This document shows, in pieces, positions 49,824 to 57,505 of a stretch of DNA of 64,000 nt; the stretch's first letter is position 1, and the number at the start of each line of letters is the position of its first letter. The stretch is from an uncultured Anaerolineae bacterium (GTDB lineage: Bacteria > Chloroflexota > Anaerolineae > Promineifilales > Promineifilaceae). Under the pieces are notes generated by a model. It did not search any database, was not told the origin of the DNA, and saw only the letters and a program-made list of their open reading frames with translations. The stretch covers positions 186,001 to 250,000 of the forward strand of contig CAJQMR010000009.1 of the NCBI GenBank assembly GCA_905479495.1, in the 5' to 3' direction. The translations under genes were made by a program, and so were the position numbers.

Positions 49824-50678
49824 ATGACGATGGTTCAACTTTTTGCGGTGGAGCAAGATGGGATACGGCCGTTACCCATCCCTGATCATGTTACTGGTTT
49901 TGACCAACTGTATGATGGCCTGGCGTTGGGCGTTTATTCCGCCATGCGCACCTTCGAGCACAACAAATTTCTTTATCTGGAACATCACATCCAGCGCACG
50001 CGCGATTCGATGACCCTGCTGGGCTGGCCTGATACGCTAGACGAAACTCGACTGCGTCAGGGTTTGCACAAAGCGTGCACTCAATATCCACTGCCAGAGG
50101 CGCGGGTGCGGTTTGACTATTTGGCAGCGCCCCCCAGCCATTTGGGTACGAACAGCCGCCTGCTCATTGGGCTAATGCCCTTCACTCCGCCGCCGCCAGC
50201 GTTGTACCAAACAGGTGTCAGGATCGATTTTGCCCCTGATCTGTCGCGGCAAAACCCACTGGCCAAAACGGCCGATTTCGCCCAAAAGCGCCGCGCCTAC
50301 AAAGTGGGGGGTGAGATTTACGAATATCTGTTGTTGGGCGCGCAGGGCAAGATTTTGGAAGGTACGGGCACCAATTTTTACGGCGTGCTCGATGGCGTGT
50401 TCCACACAGCAGGCACCGGGGTGTTGGCAGGCATCACGCGCAAAATCATTCTTGATTTGGCTGAGAAATTAAACATTCCTATCAGTCTGGAAGCCGTCCA
50501 TGTTGCCCAGATTCCGCAGCTGCGTGAGGCGGCCTTGAGTGGCTCGTCGCGGGCGCTGCTGCCGGTGGTGCAAATTGGCGATCAAGTCGTGGGAAACGGC
50601 CGTCCTGGACCCATCTGCCAACAAATTTTGGCGGCATATAATGACTTTGTGGCGCACGAGGTTAAAACAGCAATTTAG
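49824..50678 (+). CDS. Class IV PLP aminotransferase, copy 1
   Basis: A 284-residue enzyme of the BCAT/D-amino-acid aminotransferase/aminodeoxychorismate lyase fold. LALGVYSAMRTFEHNKFLYLEHHIQR is the N-terminal hallmark. The PLP-binding Lys lies in KRRAYKVGGEIYEYLL and the phosphate-binding segment is GTGTNFYGVLDGVFHT with GVLAGITRKII. It transfers an amino group or cleaves a PLP adduct; substrate not resolved. The ATG at 49824 fits the fold start. A paralogous gene follows 72 nt downstream across a CTCTGCG-type repeat. Confidence 0.87.
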   Translation: MTMVQLFAVEQDGIRPLPIPDHVTGFDQLYDGLALGVYSAMRTFEHNKFLYLEHHIQRTRDSMTLLGWPDTLDETRLRQGLHKACTQYPLPEARVRFDYLAAPPSHLGTNSRLLIGLMPFTPPPPALYQTGVRIDFAPDLSRQNPLAKTADFAQKRRAYKVGGEIYEYLLLGAQGKILEGTGTNFYGVLDGVFHTAGTGVLAGITRKIILDLAEKLNIPISLEAVHVAQIPQLREAALSGSSRALLPVVQIGDQVVGNGRPGPICQQILAAYNDFVAHEVKTAI

Positions 50679-50679
50679 C

Positions 50680-50735
50680 ATCCGCAGATTGACGCAGATT
50701 GTTTTTTCTCTGCTCCTCCGCGCCTCTGCGTTAAA
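50680..50735. repeat. CTCTGCG-type repeat between aminotransferase genes
   Basis: CCGCAGATTGACGCAGATTG and CTCCGCGCCTCTGCGTT flank a T-run. The order of elements matches the repeat at 4,128-4,203. Confidence 0.5.
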
Positions 50736-50749
50736 AATAAGGAGATAGT

Positions 50750-51673
50750 ATGACTCATGGAACCCACAACGCTGTGCACGACGCGCGGAATGAAAATGTA
50801 AAAATCTACGTTAATGGCGAACTGTTTCCCCGGAATGAAGCCAAGATTTCCGTTTTTGACAGCGGTTACCTGGTGGGGGATGGCATCTGGGAAGCGCTGC
50901 GCTTGCACGAAGGCGTGCTGGTCTTTCTAGAGGAGCACCTGGATCGGCTGTGGCAAGGCGCGGCCACCATTGGCATGGACGTTGGTATGAGCCGTGAGGA
51001 GCTAACCGACGTTCTTTGGCAAACAATTAACGCCAACGAGATGTACGACAATGTCCACGTACGCTTCATGCTCACCCGTGGCATTAAAAAGACGCCGTCG
51101 CAGGATCCCCGCCTGACGATTAGCGGGCCAAACCTGGTCATCATCGCGGAGCATAAGCTGGCTGACCCGGCCAGCCGTGAGCGGGGCGTAACGCTGTTCA
51201 CCAGCAGCATTCGGCGCGGCTCGCCCGATTACCTGGACCCGCGCCTGAACTGCCACAGCAAACTGCACGAGGTGATGGCCCTGGTGCAGGCGCTGGAAGC
51301 AGGCGCGGATGAAGCGCTGATGCTGGACATCCACGGCTTTGTGGCCACTTGTAACGCGACCAACTTTTTCATGATAAAAAACGATGAAGTATGGACTTCA
51401 ACGGGACAGTACTGCATGAACGGCATCACGCGGGGCAAGGTGATTGAAGCGTGCCAGAAGAACGGCATTCCGTGCTACCAAAAAAACTTCTCCTTATTTG
51501 ATGTGTACGGTGCGGATGAAGCGTTTGTGACGGGCACGTTTGGTGGGCTGACGCCAGTAACGAAGGTAGACGGCCGTACCATCGGCAGTGGTAGTTACGG
51601 CCCGATGACCCACCGTTTGCAAGGCTTGTACGAAGAGCTGGTGCATGAGGCGGTAGCTGCTGGTAAACGGTAA
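50750..51673 (+). CDS. Class IV PLP aminotransferase, copy 2
   Basis: A 307-residue branched-chain or D-amino-acid-type aminotransferase. FDSGYLVGDGIWEALRLHEG is the N-terminal signature, the PLP Lys is in LNCHSKLHEVMALVQA, and ATCNATNFFMIKNDEV with GITRGKVIEACQKN binds phosphate. FVTGTFGGLTPV is family-typical near the C-terminus. AAGGAGATAGT lies before the ATG. It is paralogous to the preceding gene but clearly diverged. The next gene is sulfotransferase-like, a combination also found fused in some plant proteins (recalled, not checked). Confidence 0.9.
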   Translation: MTHGTHNAVHDARNENVKIYVNGELFPRNEAKISVFDSGYLVGDGIWEALRLHEGVLVFLEEHLDRLWQGAATIGMDVGMSREELTDVLWQTINANEMYDNVHVRFMLTRGIKKTPSQDPRLTISGPNLVIIAEHKLADPASRERGVTLFTSSIRRGSPDYLDPRLNCHSKLHEVMALVQALEAGADEALMLDIHGFVATCNATNFFMIKNDEVWTSTGQYCMNGITRGKVIEACQKNGIPCYQKNFSLFDVYGADEAFVTGTFGGLTPVTKVDGRTIGSGSYGPMTHRLQGLYEELVHEAVAAGKR

Positions 51674-51736
51674 ACGGTTATCGGTGGTCGGTTTACTGTT
51701 TACGGATTACCGAATACCGATTACCGCTCACCGAAA
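51671..51736. repeat. GATTACCG/CGGTAAAC repeat, family D relative
   Basis: CGGTAAACGGTTATCGGTGG and GTTTACGGATTACCG-type units form imperfect inverted arms in the gap between the aminotransferase and sulfotransferase-like genes. Confidence 0.5.
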
Positions 51737-51746
51737 AGAAGGAACT

Positions 51747-52478
51747 ATGACCCAAACAACACGAATCTGCCTCTGGAGTGGCCCGCGCAACATTTCGACA
51801 GCGTTGATGTATAGTTTTGCCCAAAGAAAGGATACGGCCGTTTTCGATGAACCCCTTTACGCCCATTACCTCTCCAAAACGCCTGCCCGCGAATACCACC
51901 CCGGCGCGGAAGAAGTGATTGCCACGATGGAAAATGATGGTGAGAAAGTGGTGCAGACCCTGATTTTGGGCAATCATGACGCGCCTGTGCTTTTTTTCAA
52001 GCACATGACCCACCATTTGAACGATCTTGATTGGGGGTTTATGCAGCAGACGGTGAACGTCATCCTCACCCGCGACCCGTTCGACATGCTGCCGTCTTAC
52101 GCCAAGCAGGTGGCCCAGCCTGGGCTGCATGATGTGGGCTACGCGCTGCATCTGGAACTGCTCGATTATTTGCAGAGCATCGGCCAAACGCCACCGGTGC
52201 TGGATTCCAAACAGACGCTGCTAAATCCGCGTGGCGTACTCAGCCAGCTGTGTGACCAGATCGGCATTCCCTTTGACGAGGCGATGCTCAGCTGGCCCGC
52301 TGGGGCGCGTCCAGAAGATGGCTCCTGGGCCAAATATTGGTACCACACGCTGCATCGTTCCACCGGATTCCAAAAGTACCGCCAAAAAGAAGGGGAATTC
52401 CCAGAACATTTACGGCCGTTGCTCGCCGAATGCCAACCTTATTACGAAAAGTTAGCTACCTTGGCGATTCGAGCTTAA
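51747..52478 (+). CDS. Sulfotransferase-like P-loop protein
   Basis: A 243-residue protein with a PAPS-type 5'-phosphosulfate loop (ICLWSGPRNISTALMYSF near residue 8) and a 3'-phosphate-like segment NVILTRDPFDMLPSYAKQ near 108. These are the two landmarks of the sulfotransferase fold; KYWYHTLHRSTGFQKYRQKEG closes the domain. Whether it transfers sulfate is not known. The ATG at 51747 has AAGGAAC upstream. It probably forms an operon with the two aminotransferases. Confidence 0.8.
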   Translation: MTQTTRICLWSGPRNISTALMYSFAQRKDTAVFDEPLYAHYLSKTPAREYHPGAEEVIATMENDGEKVVQTLILGNHDAPVLFFKHMTHHLNDLDWGFMQQTVNVILTRDPFDMLPSYAKQVAQPGLHDVGYALHLELLDYLQSIGQTPPVLDSKQTLLNPRGVLSQLCDQIGIPFDEAMLSWPAGARPEDGSWAKYWYHTLHRSTGFQKYRQKEGEFPEHLRPLLAECQPYYEKLATLAIRA

Positions 52479-52708
52479 ATTTCCTTTCAAAAGTGCAAAG
52501 ATAGTGTGGTCATCTTTCTGAAAGTTTCTGGGAAAATTTAAACAATGCCCCTGCCAGCAGTTCGATTCTTGAACTAGACACCCCATCCCCTTCCCTTACA
52601 ATGATTGCCTGACTGTAAATCCCAATTTAAACTGCAAACCGCGCAAAGAAAGCGGCCAATTTTGCGCTTTTTTGTGCTTTGCGGTGAGAAACCGAAGGAG
52701 TGAAACGC

Positions 52709-53509
52709 ATGGATGCCATTCAGCAGGGGCAGGTTCAACGAAGCGCTGCGGAGGTTTATGAGCAATTTTTTCTACCAGCCTTATTTGCCCAGTGGGGCGA
52801 GCCGATGATGCGGGCGGCTCAGGTGGGTCCGGGGCAGCAGGTGTTGGATGTGGCTTGTGGTACGGGGATTTTGGCGCGTGCGGCCGTTCCTCTTGTTGCA
52901 CCAAACGGCCGTGTTGTGGGCCTGGATGTCAACGAAGGGATGTTGTCTGTGGCCCAAAAGCAAACCTCTGCCGTGGAGTGGCGGCCTGGGCAGGCCGAGG
53001 CGCTGCCTTTTGCGGACGACTCATTTGATGCCGTGGTTAGCCAGTTTGGCCTGATGTTTTTTGCCGACCGAAAACAGGCTTTGGCGGGAATGGTGCGGGT
53101 GCTGAGGGAAAACGGCCGTCTGGCGGTAGCCGTGTGGGACAGTCTGGAAAACACGCCGGGGTATGCCGCCGTAGTGTCCCTGCTGGCACGTTTGTTTGGC
53201 ACTGAAGTCGCCGAGGGGCTGCGCTCGCCTTACGTGCTGGGCGACAAAACAGAATTGGCCGCCCTGTTCGCCGATTTGCCGCTGGCAGAGTTGCAGGTTG
53301 AAACTCTGTCAGGCACTGCCCGCTTTCCTTCCATTGCCGACTGGATGTTTACCGACATTCGCGGCTGGACATTGGCCGATGTGATTGATGATGCTCAGTT
53401 TGAATTGTTGCTGCGCGAGGCTGAGGTGGCGTTACGGCCGTTCTGCAACCCGGACGGTACCGTTCAGTTCAACGCCCCGGCTCACATCGTTTCTGCTCAG
53501 AAGAGTTAA
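52709..53509 (+). CDS. Class I SAM methyltransferase (UbiE/ArsM-like)
   Basis: A 266-residue methyltransferase: motif I VLDVACGTGILARAA near residue 46, VVGLDVNEGMLSVA at motif II, LPFADDSFDAVVSQFGLMFF at motif IV and RVLRENGRLAVAVWDS after it. The overall layout matches UbiE-like enzymes acting on quinones or lipids. The ATG at 52709 has AAGGAG nine bases upstream. Three ACGGCCGT sites lie within the gene; two of them encode NGR. Its stop overlaps the convergent nitrilase stop. Confidence 0.9.
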   Translation: MDAIQQGQVQRSAAEVYEQFFLPALFAQWGEPMMRAAQVGPGQQVLDVACGTGILARAAVPLVAPNGRVVGLDVNEGMLSVAQKQTSAVEWRPGQAEALPFADDSFDAVVSQFGLMFFADRKQALAGMVRVLRENGRLAVAVWDSLENTPGYAAVVSLLARLFGTEVAEGLRSPYVLGDKTELAALFADLPLAELQVETLSGTARFPSIADWMFTDIRGWTLADVIDDAQFELLLREAEVALRPFCNPDGTVQFNAPAHIVSAQKS

Positions 53510-54234
53510 GCTAGCTCTTTGATGAGTTCCTGTGTCGCCGTATCAAAAAGGAGGATGCCTTCGTTTTTATCGTCTAGCTGCCCAAGCAGCAGCCCTTTGT
53601 TGTTCCACACCGCGCTTCGCCCCGCGCATTCAGTGCCATCGGCCACACCGACGCAATTGGACATGAATACCGTCATGCCGTACTGACTGGCAATCGCGGA
53701 GAGCCGTTTGTGGGCGTTCTCAACCCCTTTTTCCGTTTTGGCCACGCTGGCAGCATAAATTTTTGCGTTATTTTTAAACGCATCTGCCGCATGTTGGGGA
53801 ACAGATAGCTCGTAACAGATGGCCAAGGCAATATTTGGGTCAGTGCCCATTAAGCCAGTTGACGCTGGCCCCGGGACAAAAAACGGTTCTTCATCTGGGA
53901 ACAGGTATTGTTTGCTGTAGATGGTCCGGGGTTGGTTGGGCCGGAACATGACCAGGCTAATGCAGGGGCGCGGCTGGTTTTGGGTGGGCATCCCCACGCC
54001 AATAATGATTTGCCCAGCATCGGCCAGTGTTTGGAAAGTGTCCAATCGAGGATCGTCGGGCTGGACGGCTAATGCTTGAGCCAGCGTTGGTTCGTAATTG
54101 GTCAGGGAAAGTTCGGGGAAGATGAGGAGGTTGGCGTGGTGGGAAACGGCCGTTTCCACAAAAACCGTATGCCGGGCAATATTTTGCTCAATATCTCCGC
54201 TAATAGATCTGGTTTGGGCCACGCCAATCTTCAT
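53506..54234 (-). CDS. Carbon-nitrogen hydrolase (nitrilase superfamily)
   Basis: A 242-residue amidase/nitrilase-fold enzyme. The catalytic triad is visible as Glu in IFPELSLTNYEP near 45, Lys in YSKQYLFPDEEPFF near 112 and Cys in ALAICYELSVP near 142. It hydrolyses a C-N bond of an amide or N-carbamoyl compound; substrate not defined. The ATG at 54234 (MKIGVAQTRSISGD) is the family-like start; in-frame sequence upstream enters a CACAGAG repeat. It converges with the methyltransferase, stops overlapping by 4 nt. Confidence 0.9.
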   Translation of the reverse strand: MKIGVAQTRSISGDIEQNIARHTVFVETAVSHHANLLIFPELSLTNYEPTLAQALAVQPDDPRLDTFQTLADAGQIIIGVGMPTQNQPRPCISLVMFRPNQPRTIYSKQYLFPDEEPFFVPGPASTGLMGTDPNIALAICYELSVPQHAADAFKNNAKIYAASVAKTEKGVENAHKRLSAIASQYGMTVFMSNCVGVADGTECAGRSAVWNNKGLLLGQLDDKNEGILLFDTATQELIKELA

Positions 54235-54244
54235 TGCCGAACTC

Positions 54245-54337
54245 CCTGGTTTTATGGCAGCCACAGAGGCCATCGAGGTTTTTGAGAGTTAATATCAACG
54301 CTCAGTTCTCTCTTTTTCCTCTGTGGCTTTTCAGATT
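54245..54337. repeat. CACAGAGG/CCTCTGTGG repeat, family G
   Basis: GCAGCCACAGAGG and CCTCTGTGGCTTT are complementary arms about 50 nt apart between the OsmC and nitrilase genes. Confidence 0.55.
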
Positions 54338-54769
54338 CTAGCTTTTGAGCGTGGCGGTGAGTTGGATGTTGTTCACACTGGCTAGCGCCTTGGACACGGG
54401 GCAGCCTGCTTTGGCCTTTTGAGCATAATCCTGGAAGGTGGCGTCATCGATACCGGGTACATCGGCTTCGCAGTTAAGCTCGATGGTGTGAATGGTGGGC
54501 GCGCCGTCTACCTGGCCGATGTGAACTTTGGCCGTGGTGTGGACGCGGTTGGGCACATGGTCATCGCCAGAAAGGAGGGCAGAGAGGAACATGGAGTAGC
54601 AGCCAGCATGGGCCGCGCCGATCAATTCTTCCGGGTTGGTGCCGTCGCCTTCGGCAAAACGGGAGGCGTGGGTAAAGGGGCCTTCGTAACGGCCGCTGCC
54701 CAGCGCCATCGTCCCTTTCCCTTCTTTTAGATTCCCTTCCCAGGTTGCATTTGCATTTCTAACAGGCAT
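54338..54769 (-). CDS. OsmC/Ohr family peroxiredoxin
   Basis: A 143-residue thiol peroxidase of the OsmC type that reduces organic hydroperoxides. The two catalytic cysteines are in GAAHAGCYSMFLSALLS near residue 57 and KAGCPVSKAL near 122. The N-terminal NANATWEGNLKEGKGTM and EGDGTNPEELIGAAH are typical of OsmC rather than Ohr. Length is usual for the family. It probably protects from peroxide stress in the cytoplasm. Confidence 0.93.
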   Translation of the reverse strand: MPVRNANATWEGNLKEGKGTMALGSGRYEGPFTHASRFAEGDGTNPEELIGAAHAGCYSMFLSALLSGDDHVPNRVHTTAKVHIGQVDGAPTIHTIELNCEADVPGIDDATFQDYAQKAKAGCPVSKALASVNNIQLTATLKS

Positions 54770-54852
54770 GTAAAATTCTCCTTATTTGTTGAGTTGTTGA
54801 TTCAGAAGTTGATTATACATCGGAAAGAGTGTTGCTCAAGCAAGGGGACCGG

Positions 54853-54970
54853 GGTTCAAAGAGTGGTCTAATCTCGTTTGGGCCAGGCTGCCATGCGCGC
54901 CAGCAAGATTGGACCAACCTGGCGTACGGCCGTACTCACCCATCATCCAGCAAGTACGGCTCAAATTTGT
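54853..54970 (+). repeat. ~120-bp direct repeat J, copy 1 (left flank of respiratory module)
   Basis: Contains AAGATTGGACCAACCTGGCG, the ACGGCCGT site and CACCCATCATCCAGCAAG, in the same order and orientation as the copy at 62,626-62,745. The element occurs where no gene is present. Confidence 0.75.
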
Positions 54971-55084
54971 TGTGCCCGTCTTATCAAACGAAGAGTCGGT
55001 CAGATCATCAGTTGAGGCATCTCTTTTTGGTGTCCTTTCCAAAATGAACGGACAAACATCCGTCCGGCAGCTCTTTGCTTGCCA

Positions 55085-55612
55085 TTAGTTTTCTTTCCCT
55101 TCCCACACTCCCCAACCTGGTTTGTCTTCCGTTACCGGAGCGTGACATTCATCGCAAGTATTTATTGATACTTTATGAACGCTGTGACACTCGCTGCACT
55201 CCAATTCACCTAAATGTCCATCATGTGGATTGTGTTGGTGTCCTGTAATCTCTGGTGATAACAATGGGATAATATCATCATAGCTACCATGACAAGAAAA
55301 ACAAGTTCCCATAGGGAGTGTTATCTCTGGAAGCGGATCATAATAGTTCCCTGAATAATAGTTAACTACTTCAACAATCGATTCTTCTAGTCCGCGGCTA
55401 TGGCAGCTTTGGCACGATGTTCCTGTTTGATTATGAGCATGTGCCAGTGTGTGTCCGCTCTCCAGATTATCCCAGGTTGCATAATATCCTTCATGACAAT
55501 TAGCACAGTAACTGCTATTGTGTAGGTTATCCTTAATATATACGGTACTCATCACTGGGATCATAATGAGCACCAGCACAATCGCAATGAAAAGTTTTGC
55601 TTTGTTAGACAT
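55085..55612 (-). CDS. Membrane-anchored pentaheme c-type cytochrome
   Basis: A 175-residue cytochrome with an N-terminal transmembrane anchor (KLFIAIVLVLIMIPVMSTVY) and five CxxCH haem motifs: CANCH, CQSCH, CFSCH, CSECH and CDECH. It resembles the NapC/NirT and cytochrome c3-like electron carriers that hand electrons from the membrane to exported reductases. It overlaps the cytochrome b gene by 8 nt (ATGTCTAA) and is the last gene of a three-gene operon. Partner by context is the Tat-exported flavoprotein. Confidence 0.92.
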   Translation of the reverse strand: MSNKAKLFIAIVLVLIMIPVMSTVYIKDNLHNSSYCANCHEGYYATWDNLESGHTLAHAHNQTGTSCQSCHSRGLEESIVEVVNYYSGNYYDPLPEITLPMGTCFSCHGSYDDIIPLLSPEITGHQHNPHDGHLGELECSECHSVHKVSINTCDECHAPVTEDKPGWGVWEGKEN

Positions 55613-56390
55613 GGTTGCTTCCTTTCTCTTCGTTGTTTGCTTGTGTATTACTTTCGGCGTCGTCGATTGCTTCTTGTGCAGAAGTTTCCTGCTGATTTGC
55701 TAGCCAGACTTTATATTCCAAGGGATGTTCTTCCTTCATGCGCTCAACGCTGATCTTTCCAGTGAAGATAGACTTATCGATGGGGAAGATGCCATGCGCG
55801 AAGTGAGCGTTGTACATATGCCAGCTTACAATCGCAGCCACAGCCAGCAGAGCTTCCAAACCATGCGCAGCTTTAGCCGCGTAGATGAACTCACCGGGCA
55901 AAAAAGTCGCGAAGAAAGTAGGGAACATGAGCATCATACCGGTGGCAGCCATCAGAACAGAGCCCCAGATTAGAGTCCAGTATTCTAGTTTCTGTCGGAA
56001 ATCAAAACGGCCGTACCGAGGCGATTCAGGCACTTTGCCCAGCAGATACTTAACAGACTGAACGGCATCAATGAAATCTTGCTTTTTAGGGAGCATCCAG
56101 CGTTTAATATCCTTCCTAAACAAATTAGTGACCATGATAATGGTGTGGTAGATGAAAATAAAAACCATGATGACCGCAGCCATATGATGTATCCTGCGGA
56201 TACCGGCAATGCCGCCAAATAGTTCCATCCAAGCTTGCGCCCAACCGGCAGTCGCAAAAGATTGTGGCAAACCAGTGATAGCCAGCGTAATAAAAGAGAG
56301 CATCATAATGAGATGTTGGATGCGCTCACTAAGGTCAAACCGAACGAGAACTTCTTGAGAGGGAGTTGTAGTTTGCGTTGTTGTAGTCAT
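55605..56390 (-). CDS. Di-haem cytochrome b membrane subunit
   Basis: A 261-residue integral membrane protein with four to five helices resembling formate-dehydrogenase gamma, Ni-hydrogenase and thiosulfate-reductase cytochrome b subunits. Candidate haem ligands are His in SERIQHLIMMLSFITLAITG, IRRIHHMAAVIMVFIFIYH, AKAAHGLEALL and SWHMYNAHFAHG. Such subunits oxidise quinol on the membrane. The C-terminal 40 residues are polar and acidic. It starts 2 nt after the upstream tetraheme gene and carries the last ACGGCCGT site before a 6-kb gap. Confidence 0.92.
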   Translation of the reverse strand: MTTTTQTTTPSQEVLVRFDLSERIQHLIMMLSFITLAITGLPQSFATAGWAQAWMELFGGIAGIRRIHHMAAVIMVFIFIYHTIIMVTNLFRKDIKRWMLPKKQDFIDAVQSVKYLLGKVPESPRYGRFDFRQKLEYWTLIWGSVLMAATGMMLMFPTFFATFLPGEFIYAAKAAHGLEALLAVAAIVSWHMYNAHFAHGIFPIDKSIFTGKISVERMKEEHPLEYKVWLANQQETSAQEAIDDAESNTQANNEEKGSNHV

Positions 56391-56392
56391 GA

Positions 56393-57217
56393 TTATTCCT
56401 TGCTTTCATTGGGTGTGGAAATTGGAGCAGCCTGTTCCGCTGTGTTCTTCTGTGCCGTCTTTTTGCGCCTTGCCCGGAAGGAAATGTCCAGAACAATGTA
56501 GGCCAACATCCCCCCCAGAGTAATAGGAATGAGAGCCTGATAGAGTAGTTTCACGATAAAGACGATAGTGCTGTCAGAAGTTGAAGAGGCTGGAGACTGT
56601 ACCGGCCGATAATGCCCGTATGCGCTTGTAAAAGACTCAGTTGCATTAGGATGGCATTGTGCGCAGGTGGCCTGTAAGTTGACTTTAGCAACGGACGAGC
56701 GCTCATCTTCTTGCGGGTAAATAGCATGCGATCCATGACAGTCAGAGCAAACAGCCTCGTCGCGAATGGCAGTCTGGTCAGTTTGGGCATAGTAATTGAT
56801 GGTAGTGCCATGGAAGTCAGCTAAATAAGTTTCATACACATCAGTTGCGATGTCATACTGTTCCATCAACGAGTCATCATTATGACAGCGGGCGCAACGG
56901 GACGGGATTTCTAAATGGAAGGTAGCCGTATTGACTATGACCCCTTCCTTTGGCGAATCATGGCAGTCGTTGCAAGTTGGGGCATTGGTGTCCCCAGAGA
57001 GATATGCCTCACCATGTACAGAATCAGCCCAATCAGCATATTGAGCAGGGTATGATTCTTCCCAATCCACAAGAGAGACTTCATCCGAGTCCGGTTCATA
57101 TGTTGATTGGGTAATACCGTTATTTGTGCAGGCAGACAATAATGTTGCCAAATAAATAATTGGCAAAAACCAGAGCCACTGTAAAGGATTTACTATTAGT
57201 TTGTTGTTTTTTATCAT
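56393..57217 (-). CDS. Tetraheme cytochrome c lipoprotein with C-terminal TM
   Basis: A 274-residue exported cytochrome. A lipobox (ATLLSAC) ends the signal. Four CxxCH sites follow: CNDCH, CARCH, CSDCH and CAQCH. A transmembrane helix near residues 215-240 (LLYQALIPITLGGMLAYIVL) is followed by a basic then polar tail. It is the first gene of the cytochrome operon. The ATG at 57217 has AAGGGA upstream; the alternative at 57244 lacks a ribosome site. It probably relays electrons between the cytochrome b and the exported flavoprotein; this is inferred. Confidence 0.9.
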   Translation of the reverse strand: MIKNNKLIVNPLQWLWFLPIIYLATLLSACTNNGITQSTYEPDSDEVSLVDWEESYPAQYADWADSVHGEAYLSGDTNAPTCNDCHDSPKEGVIVNTATFHLEIPSRCARCHNDDSLMEQYDIATDVYETYLADFHGTTINYYAQTDQTAIRDEAVCSDCHGSHAIYPQEDERSSVAKVNLQATCAQCHPNATESFTSAYGHYRPVQSPASSTSDSTIVFIVKLLYQALIPITLGGMLAYIVLDISFRARRKKTAQKNTAEQAAPISTPNESKE

Positions 57218-57505
57218 TGTTTTCAGTCCCTTGAATAGTTTCATGTGTGGGATTGTTGTTTGGCTTACTATGAAGCTCTTTTTGCGATTCTATGCATCTC
57301 ACCAACGCGCTCCCATTTTCAAAATTGCTAAAAAGCCCTCAACCACACCCCAAGCAAATTGTATTCCGCCTAATGAGGTTTACTACTGGAATAAGGCAAA
57401 TTTAATTGGATCTTTAGTGGGCTTAATCAAGATTTAAACGAAAAACTTCTGCCTTGATGATATATTCTTCGTATGTACTATTTTTCACAATAAGGAGAGG
57501 TAAGA
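57218..57505. promoter_or_regulatory. Divergent regulatory region between cytochrome operon and flavoprotein
   Basis: About 290 bp of A/T-rich sequence, likely holding both promoters and any site for the nearby response regulator. A possible flavoprotein promoter is TTGATG, 16 bp, TACTAT just before the AAGGAGAGG ribosome site. I see no clear direct repeats for an OmpR-type regulator. Confidence 0.4.

Noticed and set aside
55085..57217. Cytochrome operon as a nitrite or nitrate reductase system
   Set aside because: No NrfA-type CxxCK site and no molybdopterin subunit is present; the adjacent flavoprotein is the only terminal enzyme.
57201..57437. Plus-strand ORF of 78 codons ahead of the flavoprotein gene
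   Set aside because: No ribosome site, overlaps the cytochrome gene start on the other strand, and its composition looks non-coding.
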